64,000 bases of DNA from Legionella sp. (GCA_031291115.1 JARLJQ010000017.1:48479-112478), one strand, 5' to 3'; positions 1 through 9,381 are shown, counted from the stretch's first letter. Notes: generated by a model not told the origin, from the sequence alone. Made by a program: numbers and translations.

Positions 1-2
1 TT

Positions 3-620
3 GTAAGCGCTGAAAATAAATTTACTGCTTTAGCATCGCATGAGCCTTTAGTATTTGCTCATGGTGCCATGAAAACTCTAGCTTGTGCGCTCATGAAAAT
101 CGCCAATGACATCCGTTGGTTAGCCTCAGGCCCACGCTGTGGTATTGGTGAATTAATTATTCCCGAAAATGAGCCAGGTTCTTCTATTATGCCAGGAAAA
201 GTCAACCCTACTCAATGTGAAGCCATGACTATGGTTTGTGCACAGGTTCTGGGTAATGACACGACCGTAGGTATTGCTGACAGTCAGGGGAATTTTGAAC
301 TGAATGTATTTAAGCCGGTAATCATTTTCAACGTCTTGCATTCGCTTAATTTATTAACCGATACCTGTCGTTCATTCCAAGAGTTTTGTGCTGAAGGAAT
401 CGAAGCCAATCTGCCAGTGATTGATTATTACTTGCATCATTCTTTGATGTTAGTGACTGCATTGAACCAACATATAGGCTATGATAAAGCTGCAAAAATT
501 GCAAAAACAGCGCATCATGATAATTCTTCCTTACAGGAAGCTGCCGTAAAGCTTGGCTTTTTAACGGCGGAGCGTTTTGCAGAATTAGTAAAACCAGAAG
601 AGATGATAGCACCGCAATAA
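3..620 (+). CDS. fumC: Fumarate hydratase class II, C-terminal part (gene cut by window start)
   Basis: This is the C-terminal 205 residues of a class II fumarase, which interconverts fumarate and malate in the cytoplasmic TCA cycle. The class signature [11 protein letters not shown] is encoded at 177-209 and carries the catalytic serine loop of the aspartase/fumarase superfamily. The following text ([15 protein letters not shown]) and the C-terminal helical region also fit the family. The frame is open back to base 3, so the gene starts outside the window. Aspartase and argininosuccinate lyase share the fold, but the [16 protein letters not shown] string is typical of FumC. It converges with poxB; a perfect 11-bp hairpin lies between them. 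Confidence 0.95.
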   Translation, partial: VSAENKFTALASHEPLVFAHGAMKTLACALMKIANDIRWLASGPRCGIGELIIPENEPGSSIMPGKVNPTQCEAMTMVCAQVLGNDTTVGIADSQGNFELNVFKPVIIFNVLHSLNLLTDTCRSFQEFCAEGIEANLPVIDYYLHHSLMLVTALNQHIGYDKAAKIAKTAHHDNSSLQEAAVKLGFLTAERFAELVKPEEMIAPQ

Positions 621-652
621 GCAAAGAGCCTAAAGTAGTCCGGGTATATAAA

Positions 653-682
653 TGTTGGGGCATTGTGTGCGATGCCCCAACA
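653..682. terminator. Hairpin between convergent fumC and poxB
   Basis: Perfect 11-bp inverted repeat, TGTTGGGGCAT at 653-663 and its complement at 672-682, with an 8-nt loop. It sits between the ends of two convergent genes, so a bidirectional terminator is likely. No strong T-run follows on either strand. A related hairpin (GTTGGTGCATCGC and complement) lies at 40965-40991, so this may also be a copy of a dispersed palindrome. Confidence 0.5.
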
Positions 683-697
683 ACGGAACAGATTGTC

Positions 698-2425
698 CTA
701 CTCAGAACGCCATAAATTAGTCTTCATCAAATCAAGTACCGCATCACCCTGGCCGTTGATAATCGCCTTCATCATATACAAACTTAAGCCTTTTACTTGC
801 TCCATTGCTATCGTTGGCGGGATAATCAATTCATTACGATGGACGGCTACATCAATAATCACCGGCCCTTCATGAGCAAAGGCTTGATGTAGATCGTCCA
901 TCAGCGTTGAGGCGCTATTTACTCTGATTCCTTTAATACCAACTGACTCAGCTAAGGCTGCAAAATTAGGATTCTTTAACGTAGTTGCATAATCCAACAT
1001 CCCTGCAGCATGCATTTCCATTTCAACAAAACCCAAAGCGCCGTTATTAAAAATAACTACTTTAACTGGTAAATTATGTTGTACCAAAGTTAAGACATCG
1101 CCCATGAGCATGGAAAAACCACCATCACCGCAGAGAGCCACCACCTGACGCTTAGGATAAGCACTTTGCGCACCAATTGCCTGTGACAATGCATTAGCCA
1201 TGGAGCCATGGTTAAACGAGCCTAATAAACGACGTTGGCCGTTCATCGTTAAATAGCGTGCCGCCCACACACTAGGCGTACCCACATCGGCACTAAATAC
1301 AGTATCTTCATCAGCTATTTCACTAATACATTGCGCTAAATATTGTGGATGCAAAGGCTTATTATCTGCTGTTTTAGTTGCTAAAGCATCCAGCCCTTTA
1401 CGTGCCTTTTGGTAATGGCTACGGGCTTTATCTAAATGACTGCTGTCTTGCTTGGTGTTAAGCAAAGTCATTAGAGCTTTCAAAGTACAAGCTACATCAC
1501 CCACGGCACCTACATCCAAATCAACACGCTTGCCTAATTGCTCGCCATGCAAATCAATTTGAATAATCTGTGCTTTAGAAGGATAAAATTGGCGGTAAGG
1601 AAAGCTCGTGCCTAATAAAAGTAAGGTATCACAAGCTTCCATAGCGTAATAACCTGACGAAAAACCAATAAATCCCGTCATGCCTACATCATAAGGATTA
1701 TTAGGCTCAATAAAGGGTTTTCCTCTTAAAGTATGCACCACTGGTGCTTGTAAAATATGACAGAGCTGCATCAATTCATCATGTGCTCCCGCTGCGCCAA
1801 TACCGCAAAACACCGTAACATTTTTAGCCGCATTTAAACGTGTTGCAATATCTTTTAAAACAGATACGGGCGGCACTACTTCAGGAGGTATAAATGGTGC
1901 GTGTTCTTTGCTTGCCAAATAACGCGCCTGCTGTAAAGCAACGTCTCCTGAGATAACCAATACCGCAACACCAGATTTTGCTTTAGCAGCTTGCATGGCC
2001 ATGTTCAAAAGTCTGGGCATTTGTTCTGCACTCGTTACCACTTCACAAAAACAACTGCACTCTTTAAATAAAATATTAGGGTGTGTTTCCTGAAAATAAT
2101 CCCCGCCGACTTCAGGGCTTGGGATGTGGGCCGCAATCGCTAAGACAGGTGCGCCACTGCGATGGCAGTCATAAAGACCATTAATCAGATGCAAATTACC
2201 TGGACCACAACTTCCTGCACAAACCGCTAATTCACCCGTTAATTGCGCTTGCGCGCCGGCAGCAAAAGCCGCTGCTTCCTCGTGGCGTACGTGCACCCAC
2301 TCAATGTTTTTATATTTTTGTAGCGCATTTGTAATTCCATTTAAAGAATCACCTACTATGCCATAGATACGCTGTATTCCAGCCTTGTTTAAGGTCTCGA
2401 CAAACACTTCTGCTACATTAGCCAT
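698..2425 (-). CDS. poxB: Pyruvate dehydrogenase (quinone), PoxB type
   Basis: A 575-residue thiamine-diphosphate enzyme that oxidises pyruvate to acetate and CO2 and passes electrons to membrane quinone. The N-terminal TPP-binding Pyr domain contains the catalytic glutamate region (HVRHEEAAAFAAGA). The C-terminal PP domain has GDGGFSMLMGD followed about 20 residues later by NN, the usual ThDP motif. The last 30 residues (SLYMMKAIINGQGDAVLDLM) match the amphipathic membrane-binding tail that sets PoxB apart from soluble acetolactate synthase relatives. Start chosen at the ATG at 2425, preceded by AGGGAG; reading further upstream adds 32 residues with no family match. The length is close to the 572 aa of E. 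coli PoxB. Confidence 0.93.
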   Translation of the reverse strand: MANVAEVFVETLNKAGIQRIYGIVGDSLNGITNALQKYKNIEWVHVRHEEAAAFAAGAQAQLTGELAVCAGSCGPGNLHLINGLYDCHRSGAPVLAIAAHIPSPEVGGDYFQETHPNILFKECSCFCEVVTSAEQMPRLLNMAMQAAKAKSGVAVLVISGDVALQQARYLASKEHAPFIPPEVVPPVSVLKDIATRLNAAKNVTVFCGIGAAGAHDELMQLCHILQAPVVHTLRGKPFIEPNNPYDVGMTGFIGFSSGYYAMEACDTLLLLGTSFPYRQFYPSKAQIIQIDLHGEQLGKRVDLDVGAVGDVACTLKALMTLLNTKQDSSHLDKARSHYQKARKGLDALATKTADNKPLHPQYLAQCISEIADEDTVFSADVGTPSVWAARYLTMNGQRRLLGSFNHGSMANALSQAIGAQSAYPKRQVVALCGDGGFSMLMGDVLTLVQHNLPVKVVIFNNGALGFVEMEMHAAGMLDYATTLKNPNFAALAESVGIKGIRVNSASTLMDDLHQAFAHEGPVIIDVAVHRNELIIPPTIAMEQVKGLSLYMMKAIINGQGDAVLDLMKTNLWRSE

Positions 2426-2501
2426 TAGATACTCCCTGTAAAGGTCTACTTCCATTTTAGTACAGGCACAGGACATTACAAACAAAGAACGGCTTGAGGA
2501 G

Positions 2502-2536
2502 AAAGCCCCTCTCTTTTTCAAGAAGAGAGGGGTTTT
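2502..2536 (-). terminator. Rho-independent-like terminator after the small lipoprotein gene
   Basis: Perfect 10-bp stem, CCCCTCTCTT at 2506-2515 and AAGAGAGGGG at 2523-2532, with a 7-nt loop. AAA and TTTT flank it so that the stem extends outward on the minus strand. It lies directly downstream of the minus-strand gene ending at 2539 and upstream of poxB, and should separate the two transcripts. Confidence 0.7.
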
Positions 2537-2538
2537 AT

Positions 2539-2799
2539 TTATTGAATTACTGGAAGTTGTGGTGCTGCTTTACGAACTGGTCCAGGTGTTGCTTGTTGTG
2601 TAGGATCTTTAGAAGCATAAGTTTTTTGTACTGGTTTATGCTTTGGCTTGTTAGCCACTACTTTTTGTTGTGTGTTTTGCGTTGGTTCATAATGAGAATT
2701 CACATGCTCAGAACGACCCATGTCCATCATGCTGCAAGAGGCCAAACCCAGAGTGACAACCAAACCCAAAAACAATTTAGACGACTTATTATTTATCAT
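2539..2799 (-). CDS. Small predicted lipoprotein, Pro/Gln/Lys rich
   Basis: An 86-residue protein with a lipoprotein signal peptide. Basic residues (NNKSSK) are followed by a hydrophobic stretch (LFLGLVVTLGL) and the lipobox L-A-S-C, giving a mature protein that starts at Cys (about residue 22). The mature part has no recognisable domain and is rich in Pro, Gln, Lys and Thr (for example NKPKHKPVQKTY). The ATG at 2799 has GGAG six bases upstream, whereas the ATG four codons earlier has no ribosome-binding site. Probably anchored in the outer or inner membrane; function unknown. Confidence 0.75.
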   Translation of the reverse strand: MINNKSSKLFLGLVVTLGLASCSMMDMGRSEHVNSHYEPTQNTQQKVVANKPKHKPVQKTYASKDPTQQATPGPVRKAAPQLPVIQ

Positions 2800-2967
2800 A
2801 ATGTGCTCCATGCATCAGTTATTAACTTACTAAATATAAAGTAAAAAAGCGAAAACCTCCACTTATTAAATAAGAAGATTTGATCTTTGTAATTTCAGTT
2901 ATTGTTTTTTCAAGCAACCTCCCTATAATCGAACAGGTTCACCATAATTAATAAAGGGATTTCCACC

Positions 2968-3918
2968 ATGATTTATCCGAATATACTCGCCACAATTGGC
3001 CAAACTCCCGTTGTAAAAATTAATCGTTTAGGTCATGGGCTTGAATGCTGCCTTTATGCAAAATGTGAGTTCTTCAATCCGGGTGGTTCGGTTAAAGACA
3101 GAATTGGTTATGAAATGGTGGTTAATGCCGAGCGCGACGGGCACATTAAACCAGGATTTACTTTGATTGAACCCACTTCAGGTAATACAGGCATAGGAAT
3201 TGCCTTAGCAGGTGCTGTATTAGGTTATAAAGTCGTTATCACCATGCCGGAAAAAATGAGTCAGGAAAAACAATCCGTACTGGAACGTCTGGGCGCAATA
3301 ATTTATCGTACACCAACAGAAGCCGCATTTGATTCGCCAGAAAGCCATATTTCGCTGGCAAAACGATTACAAGCGGAGACACCCAACTCTTATATTCTTG
3401 ATCAATACGCTAATCCTAATAATCCTAATGCACACTACCGCGGTACCGCTCAGGAAATTATTGATGATTTTGGTAAAGAGTTACATATGGTGGTTGTAGG
3501 TGTGGGCACCGGTGGCACCATTACGGGTATTGCCAAACGCCTGAAAGAATATAATCCTGAGATTAAAATTATTGGCGTTGATCCAGAGGGATCCATTTTA
3601 GGTGGCGGCAGAGAAATTAAATCATATGAAGTTGAAGGAATAGGCTATGATTTCTTTCCTGAAGTTTTAAACAATAAATTAATAGATGCTTATGTTAAAA
3701 CTAATGATAAAAATTCATTTCAGATGGCAAGAGAATTAATTAAAGAAGAAGGTTTATTAGTTGGCGGATCTTCCGGAGCCGCAATGTGGGGTGCTTTACA
3801 AGCAGCTAAATCCTTAAGTAAAGGACAAAAATGCCTGGTTATTTTGCCTGATTCCATTCGTAATTACATGTCTAAATTCCCAGTGGATGCTTGGATGAAA
3901 GCACGCGGTTTTCTTTAG
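2968..3918 (+). CDS. PLP-dependent cystathionine beta-synthase / cysteine synthase family enzyme
   Basis: A 316-residue fold-type II PLP enzyme. The PLP lysine is K43 in NPGGSVKDR, the substrate loop is SGNTG at 71-75, and the phosphate-binding loop is [10 protein letters not shown] near residue 176. The segment [13 protein letters not shown] is more like cystathionine beta-synthases ([13 protein letters not shown]) than CysK or CysM, so condensation of serine with homocysteine is the likelier reaction; O-acetylserine use is the alternative. The eukaryotic haem and regulatory CBS domains are absent. The ATG has AAGGGA eight bases upstream. It stands alone, with no sulphur-metabolism neighbours. 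Confidence 0.88.
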   Translation: MIYPNILATIGQTPVVKINRLGHGLECCLYAKCEFFNPGGSVKDRIGYEMVVNAERDGHIKPGFTLIEPTSGNTGIGIALAGAVLGYKVVITMPEKMSQEKQSVLERLGAIIYRTPTEAAFDSPESHISLAKRLQAETPNSYILDQYANPNNPNAHYRGTAQEIIDDFGKELHMVVVGVGTGGTITGIAKRLKEYNPEIKIIGVDPEGSILGGGREIKSYEVEGIGYDFFPEVLNNKLIDAYVKTNDKNSFQMARELIKEEGLLVGGSSGAAMWGALQAAKSLSKGQKCLVILPDSIRNYMSKFPVDAWMKARGFL

Positions 3919-3930
3919 ACTGATTGCACC

Positions 3931-4011
3931 GTCATCCAGAGCGAAGCGAAGGACCTCCCATCAAAGGCATTGAGCCATATTCAGGAGGTCCTTCGCTTCG
4001 CTCTGGATGAC
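3931..4011. repeat. Long palindromic repeat, 28-bp perfect arms (copy 1)
   Basis: Left arm 3931-3958 (begins GTCATCCAGAGCGAAGCGAA, ends GACCTCC) and right arm 3984-4011 are perfect reverse complements around a 25-bp spacer. A second member at 50796-50882 has 31-bp arms, and its spacer is recognisably related in the opposite orientation (TGAATATG...ATGC...ATG). This is a dispersed non-coding palindrome family. Here it lies between convergent genes and may also terminate transcription. Confidence 0.85.
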
Positions 4012-4037
4012 GTAGTTGTTTTATAACGGCGGTTTTT

Positions 4038-5069
4038 TTAAGCCCCTGGAGCGGCGTCTATTCGGCTATAAAGCGCGTCAGACTCGATAAGTCCCGCAGC
4101 AGCCCAACTGGCTAAAGCACCGACTCGTGATTCCACAATCGCCTTCTCTGAAGCAACAGGTACTCCGGCAATCATGGGTTGCTTGGCTTGAGCTAACTTC
4201 ATGATAAATGACGCATCTTCAGCAGGTAGCAGAGCAATATAATGATCTCTTACTTGAACACTGGATAGTTCACCCGCATTAACCATACTTAATAATGCCG
4301 TACGATGGTGTTCGTAATCATGCAACAAAGTAGCATTATTCTCTTTGATTAGAGCAATAGTCTCTGCCAAAGTTCCTTCATGCTCTCTTGCGTTTTCAAC
4401 CGGTTGTGGGCCAGTTATTGCCAATTGGCCGACTGAATCAAAATCTTTTTTGCACTTTACACCAGGAAAGTATACATAACTTTCTGCAGCAGCTGCATCA
4501 TGTTGTACCTGAATCACTAACGCTGGATTAAGTGATTTGCTAGCCCCCATATAAAGCACACGCTTACCTAATTCTTTATCAAGCTCTTTATACGTTAAAG
4601 CAATAGTTAAATCTAAAGTCTTTGCCAAAGCAGCTAGCGCAATTGCTGGCAATACTGTCTTTGGATCACGTAAATATCCTTTGGGAGTTTCCGTTGATAA
4701 GCCATCGAAAATTTCACGATACTCTAAAGGATCCGCCAACAGCTCATCAATCGTTAATTGCAGCAAGACATAAGCCATGCATTCCACCACTTTGGATTTA
4801 TGTGAGTTGGTGCACAACATCTGCATGCGATCGGCCAAACGCAGATAGCTTTGATTACTAATGTATCTGGGGAAATATTGATAAAAACGCTCTAATATTT
4901 TTTTTAAGGTCACATCATTAACACGAGGAGTCAGCGACATATAGTCGATTAAAGCTACAGCTGTTGCATGAAATAACTCACCGCCCGCATCAATAAGATC
5001 GTAAACTGCCCCTTGTTTACCTTGCACTTGCTTTGGAAGGGCTCTATTGCTAAAAAAACCTGTTGCCAT
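4038..5069 (-). CDS. Orphan protein, probable Dot/Icm effector (PmrA-box promoter)
   Basis: A soluble 343-residue protein without signal peptide or membrane segment. I do not recognise the family. It is helix-rich in the middle (LAAL/AALAKTL runs). Near the N-terminus is DLIDAGGELFHATA, which faintly resembles the OTU-protease block D-G-N-C-L-F-H; the catalytic Cys position would be Glu, so I do not assign that fold. The ATG at 5069 has AGGGG six bases upstream. A PmrA-like box (GTTAAT-N5-CTTAAT) sits about 50 bp upstream, next to a possible -10. In Legionella such boxes mark many effector genes, and this is the main reason for the effector call. It is an inference; homology and translocation are unknown. 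Confidence 0.6.
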   Translation of the reverse strand: MATGFFSNRALPKQVQGKQGAVYDLIDAGGELFHATAVALIDYMSLTPRVNDVTLKKILERFYQYFPRYISNQSYLRLADRMQMLCTNSHKSKVVECMAYVLLQLTIDELLADPLEYREIFDGLSTETPKGYLRDPKTVLPAIALAALAKTLDLTIALTYKELDKELGKRVLYMGASKSLNPALVIQVQHDAAAAESYVYFPGVKCKKDFDSVGQLAITGPQPVENAREHEGTLAETIALIKENNATLLHDYEHHRTALLSMVNAGELSSVQVRDHYIALLPAEDASFIMKLAQAKQPMIAGVPVASEKAIVESRVGALASWAAAGLIESDALYSRIDAAPGA

Positions 5070-5100
5070 AACGCGCCCCTACTCTCTTTTATATAGCCTC

Positions 5101-5133
5101 ATTCTAATGAAGCTAAATTAAGGAAATATTAAC
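5101..5133 (-). promoter_or_regulatory. Candidate PmrA box and -10 element
   Basis: Read on the minus strand, GTTAAT (5133-5128), five bases ATTTC, CTTAAT (5122-5117), ten bases, then TAGAAT (5106-5101). The PmrA consensus is two C/TTTAA-type half-sites with 5-bp spacing placed near the -35 position, which is the arrangement here. The start codon is at 5069, leaving a short leader that contains the Shine-Dalgarno sequence. Confidence 0.55.
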
Positions 5134-5456
5134 AAATAACTTATTTTGCCTATATATCAATCATTAGTGACAAAATAAAGTTACTACGGCAAAATATTTG
5201 GTATATCCCTAATTCTAGTACACTAATTCATTAATTTTTTATTATATGCGCAAAATTCATTCTTATTTGCAGCAAGACCGCGCTACGCAGCGATAAAGCG
5301 CAAAAGAAGATGAACATAAAATTTCTTCTACGGGGCATCAAATTCATTTTTTTAATAAACAAGTAAAAAAACCATTGCCTTCAGAATAAATCCAGATATT
5401 ATAAATCCCTGCAGCATGTTAAAGTAATTAATTATCAATGTGATAAGGACGTCAAA
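5134..5456. other. AT-rich intergenic stretch, nothing assigned
   Basis: About 320 bp between divergent genes. It is strongly AT-rich, with one small imperfect hairpin (GCGCTACGCAGCGATAAAGCGC near 5280-5301). I see no convincing coding sequence, RNA gene or promoter for the TTG-started gene downstream. Confidence 0.5.
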
Positions 5457-6194
5457 TTGATCAACTCGATACCTAGTGCGTTTTATTTAGTACCATTAAT
5501 GTTTTTGTTATTTCTTTCATTACATCAGGAAAGAAAAAAATCTCAAATTAAACAGTGGCAAAAATCCTTGAACCTGCCGGAGCATGCAGGGGTTTTTCAG
5601 CAACTATATCAAAACACCAATGGGTTCCTGCTGTCGCAACAAGCGCGGCAAAAGCATGATGCATTAGATTATGTTTATGGAGAAATTGAGTTTTTACCCT
5701 TTACCGCACTTTTATCATTGGCAAAACCAGACCATGAAACGGTATTTTATGATTTAGGATCTGGAACCGGTAAAGCCGTATTAGCTTGTGCCATGGTCTA
5801 TCCAGTGCGTCAAAGTGTTGGCGTTGAATTACTTCCAGAGTTACATCATGAGGCCTGCCAAAAGATGCAACAACTGGAAATAATTAAAAACTACGACAAA
5901 ACCGCAAAAAAAATTGACTTCATTTTAGGTGATTTTCTTGAAGTCGATTTAAATAATGCAACAATTATTTTTATTAATTCAACTTCCATCTTTAATCCCA
6001 CATGGGAAAAGCTGTGTTCGCGGCTGGATAATTTGACGCAGGTCAAAACCATCATCACCACGAGCAAAGCCTTACTCTCTAAGGATTTCACCGTAGTAAT
6101 ACGCACTCAAGTTCAGATGAGCTGGGGTGTTGTTCTTGTCTTTTTACATGCCAGAAAAAGAACAATTACTAACTGTCTTGAAAACATTGAATAA
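5457..6194 (+). CDS. DOT1-like SAM-dependent methyltransferase with N-terminal membrane anchor
   Basis: A 245-residue class I methyltransferase. An N-terminal hydrophobic segment (residues 8-22) is followed by basic residues, so the catalytic part probably faces the cytoplasm from the inner membrane. The catalytic region follows the DOT1 layout: VYGEIEF (73-79), SAM-binding [10 protein letters not shown] (99-108), acidic E124 at the end of strand 2, GDFLEVD (158-164), then IIFINST (170-176) where DOT1 has VIFVNNF. These motifs and their spacing match the Dot1 histone-lysine methyltransferase core. The substrate is unknown, and a bacterial protein or tRNA target is as likely as host histone. 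The start is TTG, with AAGGA seven bases upstream. Confidence 0.7.
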   Translation: MINSIPSAFYLVPLMFLLFLSLHQERKKSQIKQWQKSLNLPEHAGVFQQLYQNTNGFLLSQQARQKHDALDYVYGEIEFLPFTALLSLAKPDHETVFYDLGSGTGKAVLACAMVYPVRQSVGVELLPELHHEACQKMQQLEIIKNYDKTAKKIDFILGDFLEVDLNNATIIFINSTSIFNPTWEKLCSRLDNLTQVKTIITTSKALLSKDFTVVIRTQVQMSWGVVLVFLHARKRTITNCLENIE

Positions 6195-6292
6195 TTTTTT
6201 ACCCGTTCTATACTTATAAAACAGGGATCATTGTCAGCACCTATTTTGTACCAGGAGCAGACTATGAATTGGTCGGACAACAAGAGGTGGGT

Positions 6293-6604
6293 ATGATTAA
6301 ATCGGAGCTCATAGAACACATAGCTGCTCGAATGACGCATCTTTCTGAAAAGCAAGTAGCTGATGGGATTAATAGGATATTAGAGTTAATGAGTGACGCA
6401 CTCATTAAAAATCAAAGGATTGAAATTCGTGGCTTTGGAAGCTTTTCTCTTCATTACCGACCGCCCCGTAATGCACACAATCCAAAAACCGGAGAAAAAG
6501 TGGTGACCAAGGCAAAATACAGCCCTCACTTTAAACCCGGCAAGGAACTCCGTGAACGCGTTGATACATCACGCGCTCATTATGAGCTTTCGGACGAGGA
6601 TTAA
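6293..6604 (+). CDS. ihfB: Integration host factor subunit beta
   Basis: A 103-residue HU/IHF-family DNA-bending protein. The family signature region [19 protein letters not shown] contains the RNP arm tip, with Pro for minor-groove intercalation, and the N-terminal [11 protein letters not shown] is typical of the beta subunit. With the alpha subunit (not in this window) it forms the nucleoid-associated heterodimer that bends DNA at promoters and recombination sites. Start chosen at the ATG at 6293 after AGAGGTGG; an earlier in-frame codon would add eight residues absent from the family. Confidence 0.93.
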   Translation: MIKSELIEHIAARMTHLSEKQVADGINRILELMSDALIKNQRIEIRGFGSFSLHYRPPRNAHNPKTGEKVVTKAKYSPHFKPGKELRERVDTSRAHYELSDED

Positions 6605-6620
6605 TATTCTTTTTTCATGA

Positions 6621-6663
6621 CCATTATCCGAGCTGCAACCAAACGCATGCGCTCAGATAATGG
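6621..6663. repeat. Imperfect hairpin between convergent ihfB and dcd
   Basis: CCATTATCCGAGC (6621-6633) pairs with GCTCAGATAATGG (6651-6663) with one mismatch. Neither strand has a T-run after it, so it is at best a weak bidirectional terminator. Confidence 0.35.
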
Positions 6664-6672
6664 CTCTGAATA

Positions 6673-7239
6673 TTAGGTACGTGGCAAAGTAACACCCGTT
6701 TGTCCCTGGTATTTACCAGCACGATCACGGTATGAAACGGCACATACTTCATCAGCTTCTAAAAATATCATTTGCGCCACGCCTTCATGCGCATATATTT
6801 TGGCAGGAAGTGTCGTCGTATTTGAAAATTCCAAAGTCACATGACCTTCCCATTCAGGCTCTAAAGGCGTCACATTCACAATAATGCCACAACGCGCGTA
6901 AGTAGATTTGCCAAGACAAATAGTCAATACATTACGTGGGATGCGAAAATACTCTACTGTTCTTGCCAAAGCAAACGAATTGGGTGGAATAATACATACA
7001 TCAGATTGCACGTCCACAAAGCTGTTTTCATCAAAAGATTTGGGATCCACAATTGCAGAATTAATATTAGTGAAAATCTTAAATTCATTTGAGCAACGCA
7101 CATCGTATCCGTAACTGGATACGCCATAAGAAATAATACGTCCTTTTTCATTTTCACGAATCTGACCTGATTCAAAGGGAGAAATCATTCCCTGTTCCAA
7201 GGCCATTTTCTCTATCCATCTATCTGATTTAATCGACAC
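6673..7239 (-). CDS. dcd: dCTP deaminase
   Basis: A 188-residue trimeric enzyme of the dCTP deaminase/dUTPase fold that converts dCTP to dUTP for thymidylate synthesis. The N-terminal [10 protein letters not shown], the [12 protein letters not shown] block and the catalytic/substrate block [18 protein letters not shown] (Glu general base) are all present. QTGVTLPRT at the C-terminus is the usual nucleotide-closing lid. The length matches the common gammaproteobacterial form. It is convergent with ihfB. Confidence 0.94.
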   Translation of the reverse strand: MSIKSDRWIEKMALEQGMISPFESGQIRENEKGRIISYGVSSYGYDVRCSNEFKIFTNINSAIVDPKSFDENSFVDVQSDVCIIPPNSFALARTVEYFRIPRNVLTICLGKSTYARCGIIVNVTPLEPEWEGHVTLEFSNTTTLPAKIYAHEGVAQMIFLEADEVCAVSYRDRAGKYQGQTGVTLPRT

Positions 7240-7481
7240 AGTTAAACCTCATAGCTTTGCAAAAAAGAGAGTTCTATCACAAAAAACAAATAAACGAAAG
7301 TTTGTGCTAAAAAAACGACCACATTATTACTGGATACAGTACCGATGAACGCCAGCAGCCCACCTTGTCCCGATTTATATAAGCCGTTTAATTCATCATT
7401 TATCTCGATAGACAAATATGCTATTTTTGAAAAACACACATTGGAGTCCCCCTTAAAATAGCAATTCACTAAAGGATGAAC

Positions 7482-9371
7482 ATGATAGTACAACCTCTAC
7501 GGATAGTATCTCTGGTAGTTAGCACTTTTGTAACACTTAACACTACATTAATTTATGCACAAGCCCAGCCCAAATTTTCCTTGATTCCAACAAGCAGCAG
7601 CATCATCAACATAATCCAGGGAAATACCACCAATATAACCTATAAAGTGACTAACAATACGCGAGTAACCCGAACTTTAGCCCTGGTTCCCTCCTCGGGA
7701 ATAAGTCAAATCTCAGCTGGAGCAGGAAGTTGCGCTAGCCCTTTTACACTGGCAATGGGGAAATCATGCTTCCTTAATTTACAGCTTAATAGCAAGCAGC
7801 TGCCCGCATCGGTCAATGGCGGACCGCAAGTATGTAAAACTTATGGCCCGGGAAATAATGCACCTGACCCTTTTTTATGCTCGCAACCCAGTGCACAAAA
7901 CAGTTTACATATAACCATAGTGCCCTCAAAACCAATAATGGCCGCGGTAGGGACATATACGGATAACACCGCCAACCACACCATTCGCCCATTATTAGCA
8001 ATGACCCAGGATAATGGCGCAAATTGGACCTTTCCCAGCTCTATTACCCAGCCCACACTGACTCCGGCATTTAATAATAATGGGGGAGGGCTTAGCGCTG
8101 TGAGCTGTACTGGTGCACTCTGTGTTGCTGTCGGGGGATATTCTGATAGCCCCTCTGATACCCAACATCCTTTATTAGCCCTAACCCAAGATAATGGCTC
8201 CAGCTGGAAATTTCCCGCATCAATTACCCAACCGACACTAACTCCAGCCTTCGCTAACGGCTCGCTTTCTAGTACCAGTTGCAGTGGCTTAATCTGTATC
8301 GCTGTCGGTGACTATACCGATTTGAATTCAAATTCTCATCCGCTCTTATTCTTAAGTCAGGATGGAGGCTCAAACTGGAGTTCACCGGCCTCAATTGCGC
8401 AACCAGTAATTACACCAGCCTATAATAGTGCTGGCGTTTTGCAGTCTGCAAGCTGCAGTGGCACTGTATGTATTGCTGTTGGTAAGTATATAGATATCAA
8501 CATACAGCAAGAACCGTTACTGGCGTTAAGCCAAAATAGCGGCACAACTTGGACATATCCTACCGCAACAACGCAACCCACAGTGACACCAGCCTATAAT
8601 GGTGCGGGTACCTACAACAGTGCAAGTTGTAACGGTAATACCTGTATTGCAGGGGGGCAATATAATGGGGGGAGCATACTCCAACCGATGATAGCGGTGA
8701 GTCAGAATAAAGGCAGCACTTGGAATTTCCCAGCGTCAATAACAGAACCCGTGCTTACTCCTGCGTACGGTAATGGGGGTATCTTTAACACAGTCAGTTG
8801 CAGCGCGACTACCTGCATTGCTGGCGGTGATTATAATGATGCAACAAGACTCCTTCGCCCTATGCTTGCCTTAAGTCAAGATAAAGGGATAACCTGGACG
8901 TATCCCACGGTCTTTACATCACCAGTACTGACGCCTGCATTTGCTGGTAATGGTAGTATTAATAGTGTCAGTTGTAGTGGGGATACCTGTCTTGCTGTTG
9001 GTAGTTATAGTGATACTTCTTTCACCGCCATCCATCCATTACTTGCCGTAAGCCAAGATAGAGGAACAACATGGACGTTCCCTGCAGCAGTTAGCCAACC
9101 CACATTAACACCGGCGTTTAGTAGTGGAGCGTTAATTAGCGCCAGCTGCAATAAGAATATATGTCTTGCTTCAGGTTCTTATGCTGATGCGGCAGGCCAA
9201 AGTCGCCCTTTAATAGCGCAAAGTATAGACAATGGCGTGACGTGGACGTTCCCAACGTCAATCACTCAACCGGTATTAAAACCAAGCCTTGGACCAGTAG
9301 TCGATTTCGGCGGCGTAAGTGCAAATGCCTCATTTTTATCACCCGCTTTAAGTATGCTGCAACAAAACTAA
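7482..9371 (+). CDS. Secreted protein with eight Asp-box/BNR-like repeats (paralogue 1)
   Basis: A 629-residue protein. The signal peptide ends near IYAQA (residue about 28). An Ig-like N-terminal domain follows (about residues 33-150; ITYKVTNN, two Cys), then eight repeats of about 56 residues to the C-terminus. Each repeat has HPLLALSQDxGxxWxFP, the Asp-box (S-x-D-x-G-x-x-W), a QPTLTPAF strand, and repeats 1-7 end in SC-x4-C followed by IAVG-Y. Eight Asp-box repeats suggest an eight-bladed beta-propeller with paired cysteines, probably exported. No sialidase active-site residues are evident, so binding to a glycan or protein is likelier than catalysis. Start at 7482 (AAGGA eight bases upstream); its paralogue begins at the equivalent ATG. 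Confidence 0.8.
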   Translation: MIVQPLRIVSLVVSTFVTLNTTLIYAQAQPKFSLIPTSSSIINIIQGNTTNITYKVTNNTRVTRTLALVPSSGISQISAGAGSCASPFTLAMGKSCFLNLQLNSKQLPASVNGGPQVCKTYGPGNNAPDPFLCSQPSAQNSLHITIVPSKPIMAAVGTYTDNTANHTIRPLLAMTQDNGANWTFPSSITQPTLTPAFNNNGGGLSAVSCTGALCVAVGGYSDSPSDTQHPLLALTQDNGSSWKFPASITQPTLTPAFANGSLSSTSCSGLICIAVGDYTDLNSNSHPLLFLSQDGGSNWSSPASIAQPVITPAYNSAGVLQSASCSGTVCIAVGKYIDINIQQEPLLALSQNSGTTWTYPTATTQPTVTPAYNGAGTYNSASCNGNTCIAGGQYNGGSILQPMIAVSQNKGSTWNFPASITEPVLTPAYGNGGIFNTVSCSATTCIAGGDYNDATRLLRPMLALSQDKGITWTYPTVFTSPVLTPAFAGNGSINSVSCSGDTCLAVGSYSDTSFTAIHPLLAVSQDRGTTWTFPAAVSQPTLTPAFSSGALISASCNKNICLASGSYADAAGQSRPLIAQSIDNGVTWTFPTSITQPVLKPSLGPVVDFGGVSANASFLSPALSMLQQN

Positions 9372-9381
9372 GTGCCACGCC

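Noticed and set aside
4038..5069. OTU deubiquitinase for the PmrA-box gene
   Set aside because: The DAGGELFHA block has Glu at the catalytic Cys position and no convincing catalytic His block downstream.
7242..7493. 83-codon minus-strand reading between dcd and the first propeller gene
   Set aside because: No ribosome-binding site, no family, overlaps the likely promoter of the propeller gene, and has poor codon character.
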